Positions 26,611-33,969 of a stretch of DNA of 42,632 nt are shown here, piece after piece. Source of the stretch: Vibrio ostreicida (GTDB taxonomy: Bacteria > Pseudomonadota > Gammaproteobacteria > Enterobacterales > Vibrionaceae); assembly GCF_013074385.2 (NCBI RefSeq), contig NZ_JABEYA020000025.1, positions 1 through 42,632 on the forward strand. The letters are read 5' to 3'. The position numbers were made by a program, and so were the translations under genes. A model generated the notes under the pieces. The model saw only the letters and a list, made by a program, of their open reading frames with translations. It made no database searches and had not been told where the DNA came from. The stretch's first letter is position 1. Each line of letters opens with the position of its first letter.

Positions 26611-27096
26611 TTATTGGTCGCTGAGTAAGGTTTCATACTTGACAAACGTTGTCTGTGTTTGGCCGTAATAGAGGGTGCCTTGTGACTGGACGGCTACCCT
26701 AAGCCAACTTTCAGATGACAGTGGTGCTGGTAGCCTGACATGCCAATCTTGTTCTGATGGGTTACGAGGTTGCATATCTATGGGGTGTTGATCATCCCCC
26801 TGTTGGTCGACGAGTGAGACTTTAACCCCTTGCAAAGGATACGCGGCGTGCAGCGAGAGTTCTAGATCGGTAGCGGTCAGTTTTTCGGAACGGAATTTGA
26901 TTTTAAAATCGCCGTTTTTCATGTCGCACAAGCCACTGGTATAACGGCAGTTAGATTGGCTAACCAGTTGATAGGTTTCACCTTCCTTCGCGACCTGAGG
27001 GGGTTCACTGACGGCCATGTCTGTCGCAACATAGGCGAGAATCGATAAAATTGGAGCAATCAAAAGAGCGACAACAAAGTGCTTGTTTTTGAACAT
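26611..27096 (-). CDS. Hypothetical membrane-anchored periplasmic protein
   Basis: I do not recognise this 161-residue protein. It has a basic start and one hydrophobic segment (residues 7-27, VVALLIAPILSILAYVATDM) that serves either as an uncleaved anchor or a signal. A periplasmic-type domain rich in beta-forming residues follows, with two cysteines (CRYTSGLC) that could form a disulfide. The later part (LELSLHAAYPLQGVKVSLVD and WHVRLPAPLSSESWLRVAVQ) resembles an immunoglobulin-like beta sandwich. It lies between crbS (convergent) and the symporter operon. An AAGGAAG box precedes the ATG, which supports it being real. Confidence 0.7.
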   Translation of the reverse strand: MFKNKHFVVALLIAPILSILAYVATDMAVSEPPQVAKEGETYQLVSQSNCRYTSGLCDMKNGDFKIKFRSEKLTATDLELSLHAAYPLQGVKVSLVDQQGDDQHPIDMQPRNPSEQDWHVRLPAPLSSESWLRVAVQSQGTLYYGQTQTTFVKYETLLSDQ

Positions 27097-27150
27097 CTTG
27101 GCTTCCTTGCGACAACGTTTCCCAAAGACGATAACGGAGTTTTCAACAAT

Positions 27151-27184
27151 AAAAAAGCCCCAGACGGCAATACCGTGAGGGGCT
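27151..27184 (-). terminator. Rho-independent terminator of the symporter operon
   Basis: On the minus strand AGCCCC pairs with GGGGCT, with an inner CGG/CCG stem, followed by TTTTTATTG. It lies just after the symporter stop. Confidence 0.85.
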
Positions 27185-27202
27185 AGGTGTTTCGACTAAC
27201 TA

Positions 27203-28930
27203 CTAGTGGTCAACAGCATCACTGGCACCGGCTGGAACACGAACATGTTCCACCAAGTCTTTCACCTCTTGAGGCGTCTCTGCGGTCACTTTGGAGACGG
27301 CGAAGGCGACAATAAAGTTAAATAGGGCACCGATGGCACCAAAGGCATTGGGTTCGATACCAAGGAACCAGTTGCTGCCCCAGCTTTGGAGGTACTTCCA
27401 GTCGGCGATGAACAAAATCCCTTTGTGTTGGAACACGTAGAACAAGGTAATGGTAATACCCGCAATCATGCCGGCTATCGCCCCTTCTTTATTGATGTTC
27501 TTACTAAAGATACCCATCATTAACGCTGGGAATATCGATGACGCCGCGAGGCCAAAGGCTAGGGCGACCGTACCAGCGGCAAAACCTGGCGGGTTGAGCC
27601 CCAGATAGCCCGCGACCAATATCGCAACGGCCATGGATATTCGGCTCGCCAGCAGTTCTTTTTTCTCCGAAATCGCAGGGTTTATGACGCCTTTGATTAA
27701 ATCATGGGAGATGGCCGAGGATATCGCCAATAGCAGACCTGCAGCCGTTGAAAGTGCCGCGGCAAGGCCACCTGCCGCCACCAGAGCGATCACCCAGTTA
27801 GGCAGTCTCGCGATCTCAGGGTTGGCAAGTACCATGATGTCTCGGTCCACCCTAAGTTCGTTAGTGTCTGGATTAGAGGTGTACTGGATATTACCGTCGC
27901 CATTTTTGTCATCGAAGCCAAGCAGCCCCGTTTTTTCCCAGTTCTTGAACCAATCTGGACGCTGATCGTAGGCAAGGTTCTGCCCTGGATCGGGGTTCAC
28001 GGTGTCCATTAGGTTCAGGCGAGCCATTGCCGATACCGCGGGTGCGGTGGTATACAAAATAGCAATGAAGACTAACGCCCAGCCTGCGGAGGTTCGTGCG
28101 TCTCTCACTTTAGGTACGGTGAAGAAACGAATGATGACGTGAGGCAAGCCCGCGGTCCCGATCATTAAAGACATGGTGTAGACAAACATATTTAACGTAT
28201 CGCCCCTCACCGCTGTCGTGTACTCGGTGAAGCCGAGTTCGGTGACCACCTGATCAAGCCGATCAAGCAGATAGACATCAGTACCGACAAGGGTGGTCCC
28301 TAGTCCGATCTGAGGAAGAGGGTTTCCGGTCAGTTGCAAGGAGATAAAAATCGCGGGAATGGTGTAAGCGAGAATGAGGACACAATACTGGGCAATCTGG
28401 GTGTAGGTGATGCCCTTCATGCCCCCCATGACGGCATAGATAAAGACGATAAACATCCCCACAAATAGACCAGTTGAGTAATCGACTTCCAAAAAGCGAC
28501 CAAATGCCACTCCCACGCCTTTCATCTGGCCGATAACATAGGTGACGGACGCAATAATAAGACACACAACGGCGACCACGCGTGCTGTGTTTGAGTAGAA
28601 GCGCTCACCCACAAATTCAGGGACGGTAAATTTCCCAAACTTTCTCAAATACGGGGCCAACAACAGGGCCAACAACACATAGCCACCGGTCCAGCCCATC
28701 AAGAAGACCGAGCCACCATACCCCATGAAGGCGATGAGGCCAGCCATGGAGATAAAAGAAGCCGCGGACATCCAGTCAGCGGCCGTTGCCATCCCGTTTG
28801 CGATCGGGTTCACCCCCCCGCCAGCGACATAGAATTCTTTTGTCGTTCCTGCTCGAGCCCAAATCGCAATGCCGATGTAAAGGGCAAACGTGGACCCCAC
28901 AACAAGGTAGGTAATTGTTTTCAAATCCAT
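27203..28930 (-). CDS. Sodium/solute symporter, VC_2705 type (probable acetate carrier)
   Basis: A 575-residue inner-membrane symporter of the SLC5 family with about 13 helices. It starts with a helix and then EFYVAGGGVNPIANGMATAADWMSAASFISMAG (residues 32-64), typical of the branch that includes ActP. A large soluble insertion of about 65 residues lies near 310-375 (PDPGQNLAYDQRPDWFKNW, then GLLGFDDKNGDGNIQYTSN). That loop and the DUF4212 partner mark it as the VC_2705 subfamily rather than E. coli ActP (whose partner is DUF485). Acetate or another short carboxylate is inferred from linkage to acs, crbS and crbR. The insertion DDKNGDGNIQY looks like a calcium-binding DxDxDG loop. Confidence 0.85.
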   Translation of the reverse strand: MDLKTITYLVVGSTFALYIGIAIWARAGTTKEFYVAGGGVNPIANGMATAADWMSAASFISMAGLIAFMGYGGSVFLMGWTGGYVLLALLLAPYLRKFGKFTVPEFVGERFYSNTARVVAVVCLIIASVTYVIGQMKGVGVAFGRFLEVDYSTGLFVGMFIVFIYAVMGGMKGITYTQIAQYCVLILAYTIPAIFISLQLTGNPLPQIGLGTTLVGTDVYLLDRLDQVVTELGFTEYTTAVRGDTLNMFVYTMSLMIGTAGLPHVIIRFFTVPKVRDARTSAGWALVFIAILYTTAPAVSAMARLNLMDTVNPDPGQNLAYDQRPDWFKNWEKTGLLGFDDKNGDGNIQYTSNPDTNELRVDRDIMVLANPEIARLPNWVIALVAAGGLAAALSTAAGLLLAISSAISHDLIKGVINPAISEKKELLASRISMAVAILVAGYLGLNPPGFAAGTVALAFGLAASSIFPALMMGIFSKNINKEGAIAGMIAGITITLFYVFQHKGILFIADWKYLQSWGSNWFLGIEPNAFGAIGALFNFIVAFAVSKVTAETPQEVKDLVEHVRVPAGASDAVDH

Positions 28931-28941
28931 CTGGCTACTCC

Positions 28942-29205
28942 TTACTCATCGACGTTAAATTCGCGATCAATCTGTCGCATTTTCCAAGCGTAGAAAAAAA
29001 TAATCACCAGAAAGGAATAGATAGAGCCTTGTTGAGCGAACCAAAAGCCCAATTTATAGCCACCAATCCGGAATTGGTTGAGTACGTCGACAAATAAAAT
29101 GCCGCAGCCAAAAGAAACGAAAAACCAAACTGCAAGTAGGCTTATCATGAGTTTTACATTTTTGTTCCAGTAGGCCTTGGCGCGCTCTTGATTTTCAAAT
29201 GCCAT
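28942..29205 (-). CDS. DUF4212 small symporter subunit
   Basis: An 87-residue membrane protein with two hydrophobic segments (about residues 18-38 and 55-72), matching the DUF4212 family of small partners of VC_2705-type symporters (QERAKAYWNKNVKLMISLLA, FGCGILF, FYAWKMRQIDREFNV). I chose the ATG at 29205, which has AAGGAGG five bases upstream. The frame is open six codons further. It ends 11 bp before the symporter start, so they are one operon. It probably stabilises or modulates the large subunit. Confidence 0.9.
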   Translation of the reverse strand: MAFENQERAKAYWNKNVKLMISLLAVWFFVSFGCGILFVDVLNQFRIGGYKLGFWFAQQGSIYSFLVIIFFYAWKMRQIDREFNVDE

Positions 29206-29310
29206 TGCCGCCTCCTTGATCAACGGTGTTGGATAAATAGAAGGGTCCGTTAATTACAGTAGCAAGGTGTTGGCGAGAACTCTTTTCAACTTTAGTCGGG
29301 TAGAAGACGC

Positions 29311-29336
29311 AAAAAGCGCCTCTTAATAAGGCGCTT
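29311..29336 (-). terminator. Rho-independent terminator after the MarC-family gene
   Basis: On the minus strand AAGCGCCT pairs with AGGCGCTT around a seven-base loop, followed by TTT. It lies about 85 bp past the MarC stop and before the DUF4212-symporter operon. Confidence 0.75.
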
Positions 29337-29422
29337 AGTGGCATTTTGATAGATTTTTGTGATGTTAGTTGGCTGTTAAATTAGCCAAAAGTCTAAGAGA
29401 GAGGATTTATCTTTCAATGTGT

Positions 29423-30049
29423 TTAACTAATATAAAAATCTTTAATCCCGAGTAGCAAATTATTTAGAGCGACAGCGGAAAGGATCAAGCCCATTACGCG
29501 ACTGATAATAGCCGCTCCGACGTTGCCGATCCATTTCTGGATGTGCGTCGCTCCAAGCAACAATAATAAAGTAATGACAAGTACACCGACCATGACAGCC
29601 GCCGTCATACCTTGATCTACGAGAGAATAGCGATGGTTATCCGTCAGCATGACGACTGCCATCATGGCCCCAGGCGAGGCGATAGATGGTATCGCTAGCG
29701 GGTAGACAGCCAAGTCTGCGAGATCAGAGTGGGTGACTTCGCGACAAATCTTCGTTTCCTGCTCTGGCTTAGACTCGCCAAAAATCATGGTCAGTGCAAA
29801 CAGCAGAAGCACTAAACCACCGGCGGCTTGAAAGGCCGGCAGAGGGATCTGCATAGCATCAAGAAGAATTTGACCCGCAATTAAGAAAAACAGCAAGACG
29901 CCCGTTGAAATTCCGACCGCTTTTAAGGCGACTAAACGGCGCTGTTTAGCGGTTAAGTGCTGAGTCTGAGACAAGTAGACAGGAACGGACCCGATGGGGT
30001 CGATAACGGCCCAGAGAACGACAAATTGAGTGATCAATACGCTAAGCAA
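29423..30049 (-). CDS. MarC family integral membrane protein
   Basis: A 208-residue inner-membrane protein with six predicted helices, of the MarC/UPF0056 family (YhgN-like). It shows VVLWAVIDPIGSVPVYLSQT, the AGGLVLLLFALTMIFG segment, AVYPLAIPSIASPGAMM and the C-terminal RVMGLILSAVALNNLLLGI. The function is unknown: E. coli MarC was once tied to multidrug resistance but is not required for it. It lies between crbR and the symporter operon, about 108 bp after crbR with no clear terminator between. Confidence 0.92.
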   Translation of the reverse strand: MLSVLITQFVVLWAVIDPIGSVPVYLSQTQHLTAKQRRLVALKAVGISTGVLLFFLIAGQILLDAMQIPLPAFQAAGGLVLLLFALTMIFGESKPEQETKICREVTHSDLADLAVYPLAIPSIASPGAMMAVVMLTDNHRYSLVDQGMTAAVMVGVLVITLLLLLGATHIQKWIGNVGAAIISRVMGLILSAVALNNLLLGIKDFYIS

Positions 30050-30157
30050 TGGTATGACTCCCAGAGTTAGTGAAACAGAGGGATTGAGTACGCCAATCTG
30101 TTGGCGGACTCACCTATCTTAGCAGAGAAATGAGTCAATTAGGGGAAAAAATGAAAA

Positions 30158-30793
30158 TTAAGTCTCAGATTCTAGCTGCTGAAGTAAAATAACCGCTTGA
30201 GTACGGCTTTTTACATCTAACTTTCTAAAGATTGCCGTCATATGTGCCTTTATCGTCGCTTCAGATACACTTAACTCATAGGCAATCTGTTTATTTAGCA
30301 AACCATCAGATAGCATTCCAAGGACTTTGTACTGCTGTGGTGTCAAAGTGGAAATTTTTCCTGATAAATCATTACACGCTGCGTTGTTCGTAATCGAACC
30401 AATCGGGAAAAAAGGGTCACCGTTTAATACTTGATTCAAAGCGCCAATCAGTTCTCGCATGTCACTCGACTTGGGGATAAAGCCAAAAGCACCATGGCTT
30501 TTGACCAATGACACCACGGCGGGTTCCTCGCTAGCGGAGACAACCACAATGGGCAAATCAGGATACTGTGCGCGAAGATGGATAAGGCCCGACATACCAT
30601 TGGCTCCTGGCATCTTGAGGTCGAGAAGCAGCAGATCAGGTTCCATCTCTTTATCAAGCACACTAAAAAGTGCCTCGAGAGAATCGGCCTCCAGTAAATT
30701 GGCCCCACTGACCGCCATATGTACAGATTGAAACAGGGCGTTACGAAACAAAGGGTGATCATCTGCGATTATGATGGTGTAGGTCGATTCCAT
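30158..30793 (-). CDS. crbR: CrbR: LuxR-type response regulator
   Basis: A 211-residue NarL/FixJ-type regulator. The receiver domain covers residues 1-125, with the acidic pair in IIADDHPLF, the phospho-acceptor Asp in LLLDLKMPGANG, VVVSASEE, and the Lys of GFIPKSS. The LuxR helix-turn-helix covers about 145-205 (LTPQQYKVLGMLSDGLLNKQ, then ELSVSEATIKAHMTAIFRKL). Identity with CrbR, the activator of acs in V. cholerae, is inferred from type, length and linkage to acs, crbS and the DUF4212 symporter. Without the linkage it would only be a LuxR-family response regulator. Confidence 0.82.
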   Translation of the reverse strand: MESTYTIIIADDHPLFRNALFQSVHMAVSGANLLEADSLEALFSVLDKEMEPDLLLLDLKMPGANGMSGLIHLRAQYPDLPIVVVSASEEPAVVSLVKSHGAFGFIPKSSDMRELIGALNQVLNGDPFFPIGSITNNAACNDLSGKISTLTPQQYKVLGMLSDGLLNKQIAYELSVSEATIKAHMTAIFRKLDVKSRTQAVILLQQLESET

Positions 30794-30920
30794 GACGTTT
30801 ACTGCGATTGAACATACGTTAGTCGAATTATTGTCACCTTTGAGATTATGGACAACGTCTACAGGATAAAAGTCTGAACTATATCGTATTTTATCGTTAA
30901 ATTAGTGCTATCTCAGCGAA

Positions 30921-30947
30921 TAAAAAGCCAGTCATGAGACTGGCTTT
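30921..30947 (-). terminator. Rho-independent terminator of dsbD
   Basis: AAAGCCAGTC pairs perfectly with GACTGGCTTT around ATGA, with a T run on the minus strand, about 20 bp past the dsbD stop. Confidence 0.9.
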
Positions 30948-30966
30948 AGGCTGGAGAATGTTACCC

Positions 30967-32745
30967 TCAAAGGTTGTGAGCCTTAAGGTGCTCTAGAAAG
31001 GGTTCCGCTTTCATAAAACCCGTGACTCTGGCATTAGGCACAGGTTCGCCATTGGCATCCCAAAACTCAATGGTCGGCAACCCCAGTACCTTCATTTGCT
31101 TGAGTAACGCGATATCTTCGGGCAGGTTTTTGGTCACATCCGCTTGCAGCAGGACAAAGTTTTTAAGCTTGTTTTCGACATCAGGCTGATGAAAGGTGTA
31201 CTTTTCAAATTCTTTGCACGCGACACACCAATCGGCGTAAAAATCAAGCATCACCGGTTTACCTGCCTGTTTGGCTAGCGCCAGTTGGTGGGTAAGATCT
31301 GCGGCATCAGAGATGCGTGTAAACTCGATACGCGGACTGGACTGTGCTTTATTGTTGTCTAACCAATAATTCAGAGCGGGTTGGGCCGAGCCGAGTAAGC
31401 CCAGCACCGCAATAATGCCCAACATACTCTGTTTCCATCCGCCAAACGTGAGTGCATTTTTGACATGGTAGAGCCACCCAAATGCAGCAATGCCAAGCGC
31501 CGACCACAGACCCATGGCCCAGCTTTCCGGTAGGATACGCTCAAGTAAAAAAATGGGTGCGGCCAGTAACACAAAACCAAACAAGGTTTTGACACGTTCC
31601 ATCCAGTGGCCAGCTTTGGGGAGCAGCTTGTTGCCAAAAACCGCGACCAGAATCAAGGGAATACCCATGCCAAGGGCTAAAGCATACAGCGCGACACCGC
31701 CGGTCAGTAAGTCACCACTTTGAGCGACATAAAGCAGCGCTCCCGACAGGGGAGCGGTGGTGCAAGGTGAACAGACCAGTCCAGAGATCGCCCCCATCGC
31801 AAACACACCAAACGTATTACCGCTTCGTTGTTGATTGCTTAAGTTATTGAGCCAAGTTTGTAGGGTGTTGGGCAATTGGATGGTATACAGGCCAAACATC
31901 GAGAGGGCCAGCAAGACAAATAAGACACTCAGCCCCATCAGAACGTAGGGATGTTGCATCGCGGCCTGAAATTGTAAACCTGCGGAAGCGACCACCAAAC
32001 CGAGTAAGGTGTAAGTGAGCGCCATGCCTTGAACATAAATAAAGGCAAGCCCCAGCGCTCTTGCGTGACTGAGCTTACCGCTGCCAAGTACAATACTGGT
32101 AAGAATTGGGTACATGGGCAAGACACATGGGGTAAAGGCGAGGCCCACACCAAGCGCAAGAAACAACAGCGGAGTCCAACCACTTTCACTGAGTCTAGAG
32201 GCAAGACTGGCATCCTCTGAAGTCAGAGGCGAGGGAGCGGTATCTTGTTGTTGAACTTGATTGGTCGATGCCGAATTGAACGGTTTATCGGTTTCGAAAG
32301 GCGCTAACTCGACAAAGCGTGTTTCGGGTGGATAACAAAAGCCAGCTTTAGCGCACCCTTGATACTGAACTTTTAAGCGAGCGCCTTGGCGGTAATCTGC
32401 GATGGGCACTTCGACAAATAACGGGTCGGTATAAATATTCACATCGCCAAAGAACTCATCGCGATAAGGCTGGCCATCAACCTTATCAAGTTTTCCGACC
32501 GTCACTTGTTCCCCAGTGACAGACAAGCGATGTTGATAGAGGTAATAACCTGGCTTGACTTGCCAGTCGAGATAAACGCGATCCTTGCTTTGGTAAGCAT
32601 TGAATGCAAAGGCTTGATCCACCGGAACAAAGCTATTGTCTTGCGGGGCGAAGCTTGGCGTCGTGCTTGATTGTTCAAACAACGCCATCGCAGGCCCAGA
32701 GCTCACGGCTAAACAGAGTAACAACAGTGAAAAAATGGCACGCAT
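30967..32745 (-). CDS. dsbD: Thiol:disulfide interchange protein DsbD
   Basis: Carries electrons from cytoplasmic thioredoxin across the inner membrane to periplasmic DsbC, DsbG and others. There are 592 residues in three modules after a signal peptide (MRAIFSLLLLCLAVSSGPAMA). The alpha domain has the cysteine pair in QGCAKAGFCYPP. The eight-helix beta domain has its two cysteines in FTPCVLPMYPI and CSPCTTAPL. The C-terminal thioredoxin-like gamma domain has DWCVACKEFEK. All six redox cysteines are present, so it should be active. In E. coli it also follows aspA-dcuA in the chromosome. Confidence 0.97.
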   Translation of the reverse strand: MRAIFSLLLLCLAVSSGPAMALFEQSSTTPSFAPQDNSFVPVDQAFAFNAYQSKDRVYLDWQVKPGYYLYQHRLSVTGEQVTVGKLDKVDGQPYRDEFFGDVNIYTDPLFVEVPIADYRQGARLKVQYQGCAKAGFCYPPETRFVELAPFETDKPFNSASTNQVQQQDTAPSPLTSEDASLASRLSESGWTPLLFLALGVGLAFTPCVLPMYPILTSIVLGSGKLSHARALGLAFIYVQGMALTYTLLGLVVASAGLQFQAAMQHPYVLMGLSVLFVLLALSMFGLYTIQLPNTLQTWLNNLSNQQRSGNTFGVFAMGAISGLVCSPCTTAPLSGALLYVAQSGDLLTGGVALYALALGMGIPLILVAVFGNKLLPKAGHWMERVKTLFGFVLLAAPIFLLERILPESWAMGLWSALGIAAFGWLYHVKNALTFGGWKQSMLGIIAVLGLLGSAQPALNYWLDNNKAQSSPRIEFTRISDAADLTHQLALAKQAGKPVMLDFYADWCVACKEFEKYTFHQPDVENKLKNFVLLQADVTKNLPEDIALLKQMKVLGLPTIEFWDANGEPVPNARVTGFMKAEPFLEHLKAHNL

Positions 32746-32893
32746 AGAAAAGTCACTTGAATTAAGTTTGGGTCATTTTAACTCAATCAGACACGGGAAA
32801 GGGGGAATAAGTTTCACCCTCTGACAAATATCGTGTCTTCAGAATGTTAAGTTAGACCTAACACACAAATTACTGGCGTGCCTGTCACGTGAT

Positions 32894-33382
32894 TTACGAG
32901 ACCCCTAAGCGTGAGCGAACCACCTGCTCACACTGGTTGATATGATCAGTATTGGCTGGAATGATCAACACGGTATCATTGCCGCCTACTGTGGCAAGAA
33001 TGTCTGAATGAGGGTCGATGTCAACCAGCCTAGCGACCAGCTGTGCACTGCCTGGGTGGGTTTTGACGACGACCATAGACTGATTGTGAGTAATGAATTC
33101 AATCTGAGACGAGATGGATGATTCTATCCGAACGGGTGCCGTCTCTACCGTAATGCAATAGACTTTTTTTCCGCAGCCATTTTGTACCTTAATGACGCCA
33201 AGCTGAGACAGCAATCGGGAAACGGTTGACTGGCTGACTCCGAGAAAGCCCATGCCGATTAAGGCTTCACGTAGGTCGTTTTGAGTACTGAAGCTCTGTT
33301 TTTGCAGCAAGCGCTTACACGCTAAAGTAAGGGTAATATCTTTGGGGTAACTCACCGAAGTAGAGCTGAAAGTCTCACTCAT
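32894..33382 (-). CDS. ArgR-family transcriptional regulator, divergent paralogue
   Basis: A 162-residue protein with the ArgR layout. A winged helix at residues 15-80 carries GVSQSTVSRLLSQLGVIKVQ, and the hexamerisation and effector domain at 90-160 carries MVVVKTHPGSAQLVARLVD and ATVGGNDTVLIIPAN. In E. coli ArgR the arginine-binding motif reads GDDT. Here it is GNDT (N135-D136), losing one of the two aspartates that contact arginine. The core argR gene of Vibrio normally lies beside mdh, so this is probably a second regulator with altered effector response. I chose the ATG at 33382, because the upstream extension to 33415 is not family-like. It lies between dcuA and dsbD. Confidence 0.85.
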   Translation of the reverse strand: MSETFSSTSVSYPKDITLTLACKRLLQKQSFSTQNDLREALIGMGFLGVSQSTVSRLLSQLGVIKVQNGCGKKVYCITVETAPVRIESSISSQIEFITHNQSMVVVKTHPGSAQLVARLVDIDPHSDILATVGGNDTVLIIPANTDHINQCEQVVRSRLGVS

Positions 33383-33969
33383 GCAAACTCCTAAAAAACG
33401 TGGTCGACAGACCATTCATATTGACCACTGGGGAGCGATGTTCTATCCGCCCCAGAAAAGCGTAAAATCATCACTTTGGACAACCTCAGTGATTGGATTC
33501 GTCGAATATATTAGCAGCAAATAAGATATGCCTTTTTGAGCCTAATCACCAAATAAAAAACCACATATTTAGTCAATAATCAGATGATAATTCTATTTAT
33601 ATTGAATTTTATTGGTTATTTATCCAAAGTTAAGCATAAATATCCGAATCGATTTAGGCCAAGTGTTGTGGAAAAAGGTGCGCGGGTTTTCGGGACGAGG
33701 CCACTTGAGAATATGTTGATTATCTTGGTATAGACAGATTTTGCTCGCGAAGCAGTGTCCCTGATGGAATTGAACAAGGCAGTACATTGACGTTGAGCAA
33801 AGAGAGTGTGAGAGGATGAGGATTGGTGGGTATAAAAAAACCGCCGACGGCGGTTTATTAAAACGGAAGGTCAGATCAGGCTGCCGAGGTTGATCAGGCA
33901 AAACATTGTGAGTATTGCAAGCAATGGCGACACCTACTTCCTCTTGTGGGCTCACTGAACGGCGTGTGT
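33383..33969. other. 587-bp spacer between dcuA and the ArgR-like gene
   Basis: This AT-rich region holds the dcuA terminator (33834-33857) and the likely promoter of the ArgR-like gene. A minus-strand open frame of 111 codons (33955-33620) runs through the terminator, lacks a ribosome site and resembles nothing I know, so I do not call it a gene. I find no clear ARG box and no remnant of cutA, the gene that sits here in E. coli. Confidence 0.5.
33834..33857 (-). terminator. Rho-independent terminator of dcuA
   Basis: AAACCGCC pairs with GGCGGTTT around GAC, followed on the minus strand by a run of seven T. It lies about 110 bp past the dcuA stop. Confidence 0.85.

Noticed and set aside
27203..28930. 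Naming the symporter actP
   Set aside because: The DUF4212 partner and the soluble insertion point to the VC_2705 subfamily. Acetate is inferred only from its neighbours.
33597..33614. Possible ARG box upstream of the ArgR-like gene
   Set aside because: TGAAT followed by TATT has the wrong spacing and a poor second half compared with the ARG box consensus.
33620..33955. Minus-strand 111-codon open frame between dcuA and the ArgR-like gene
   Set aside because: It spans the dcuA terminator, has no ribosome site before any start, and resembles no family I know. A 55-codon inner frame from 33787 is no better supported.
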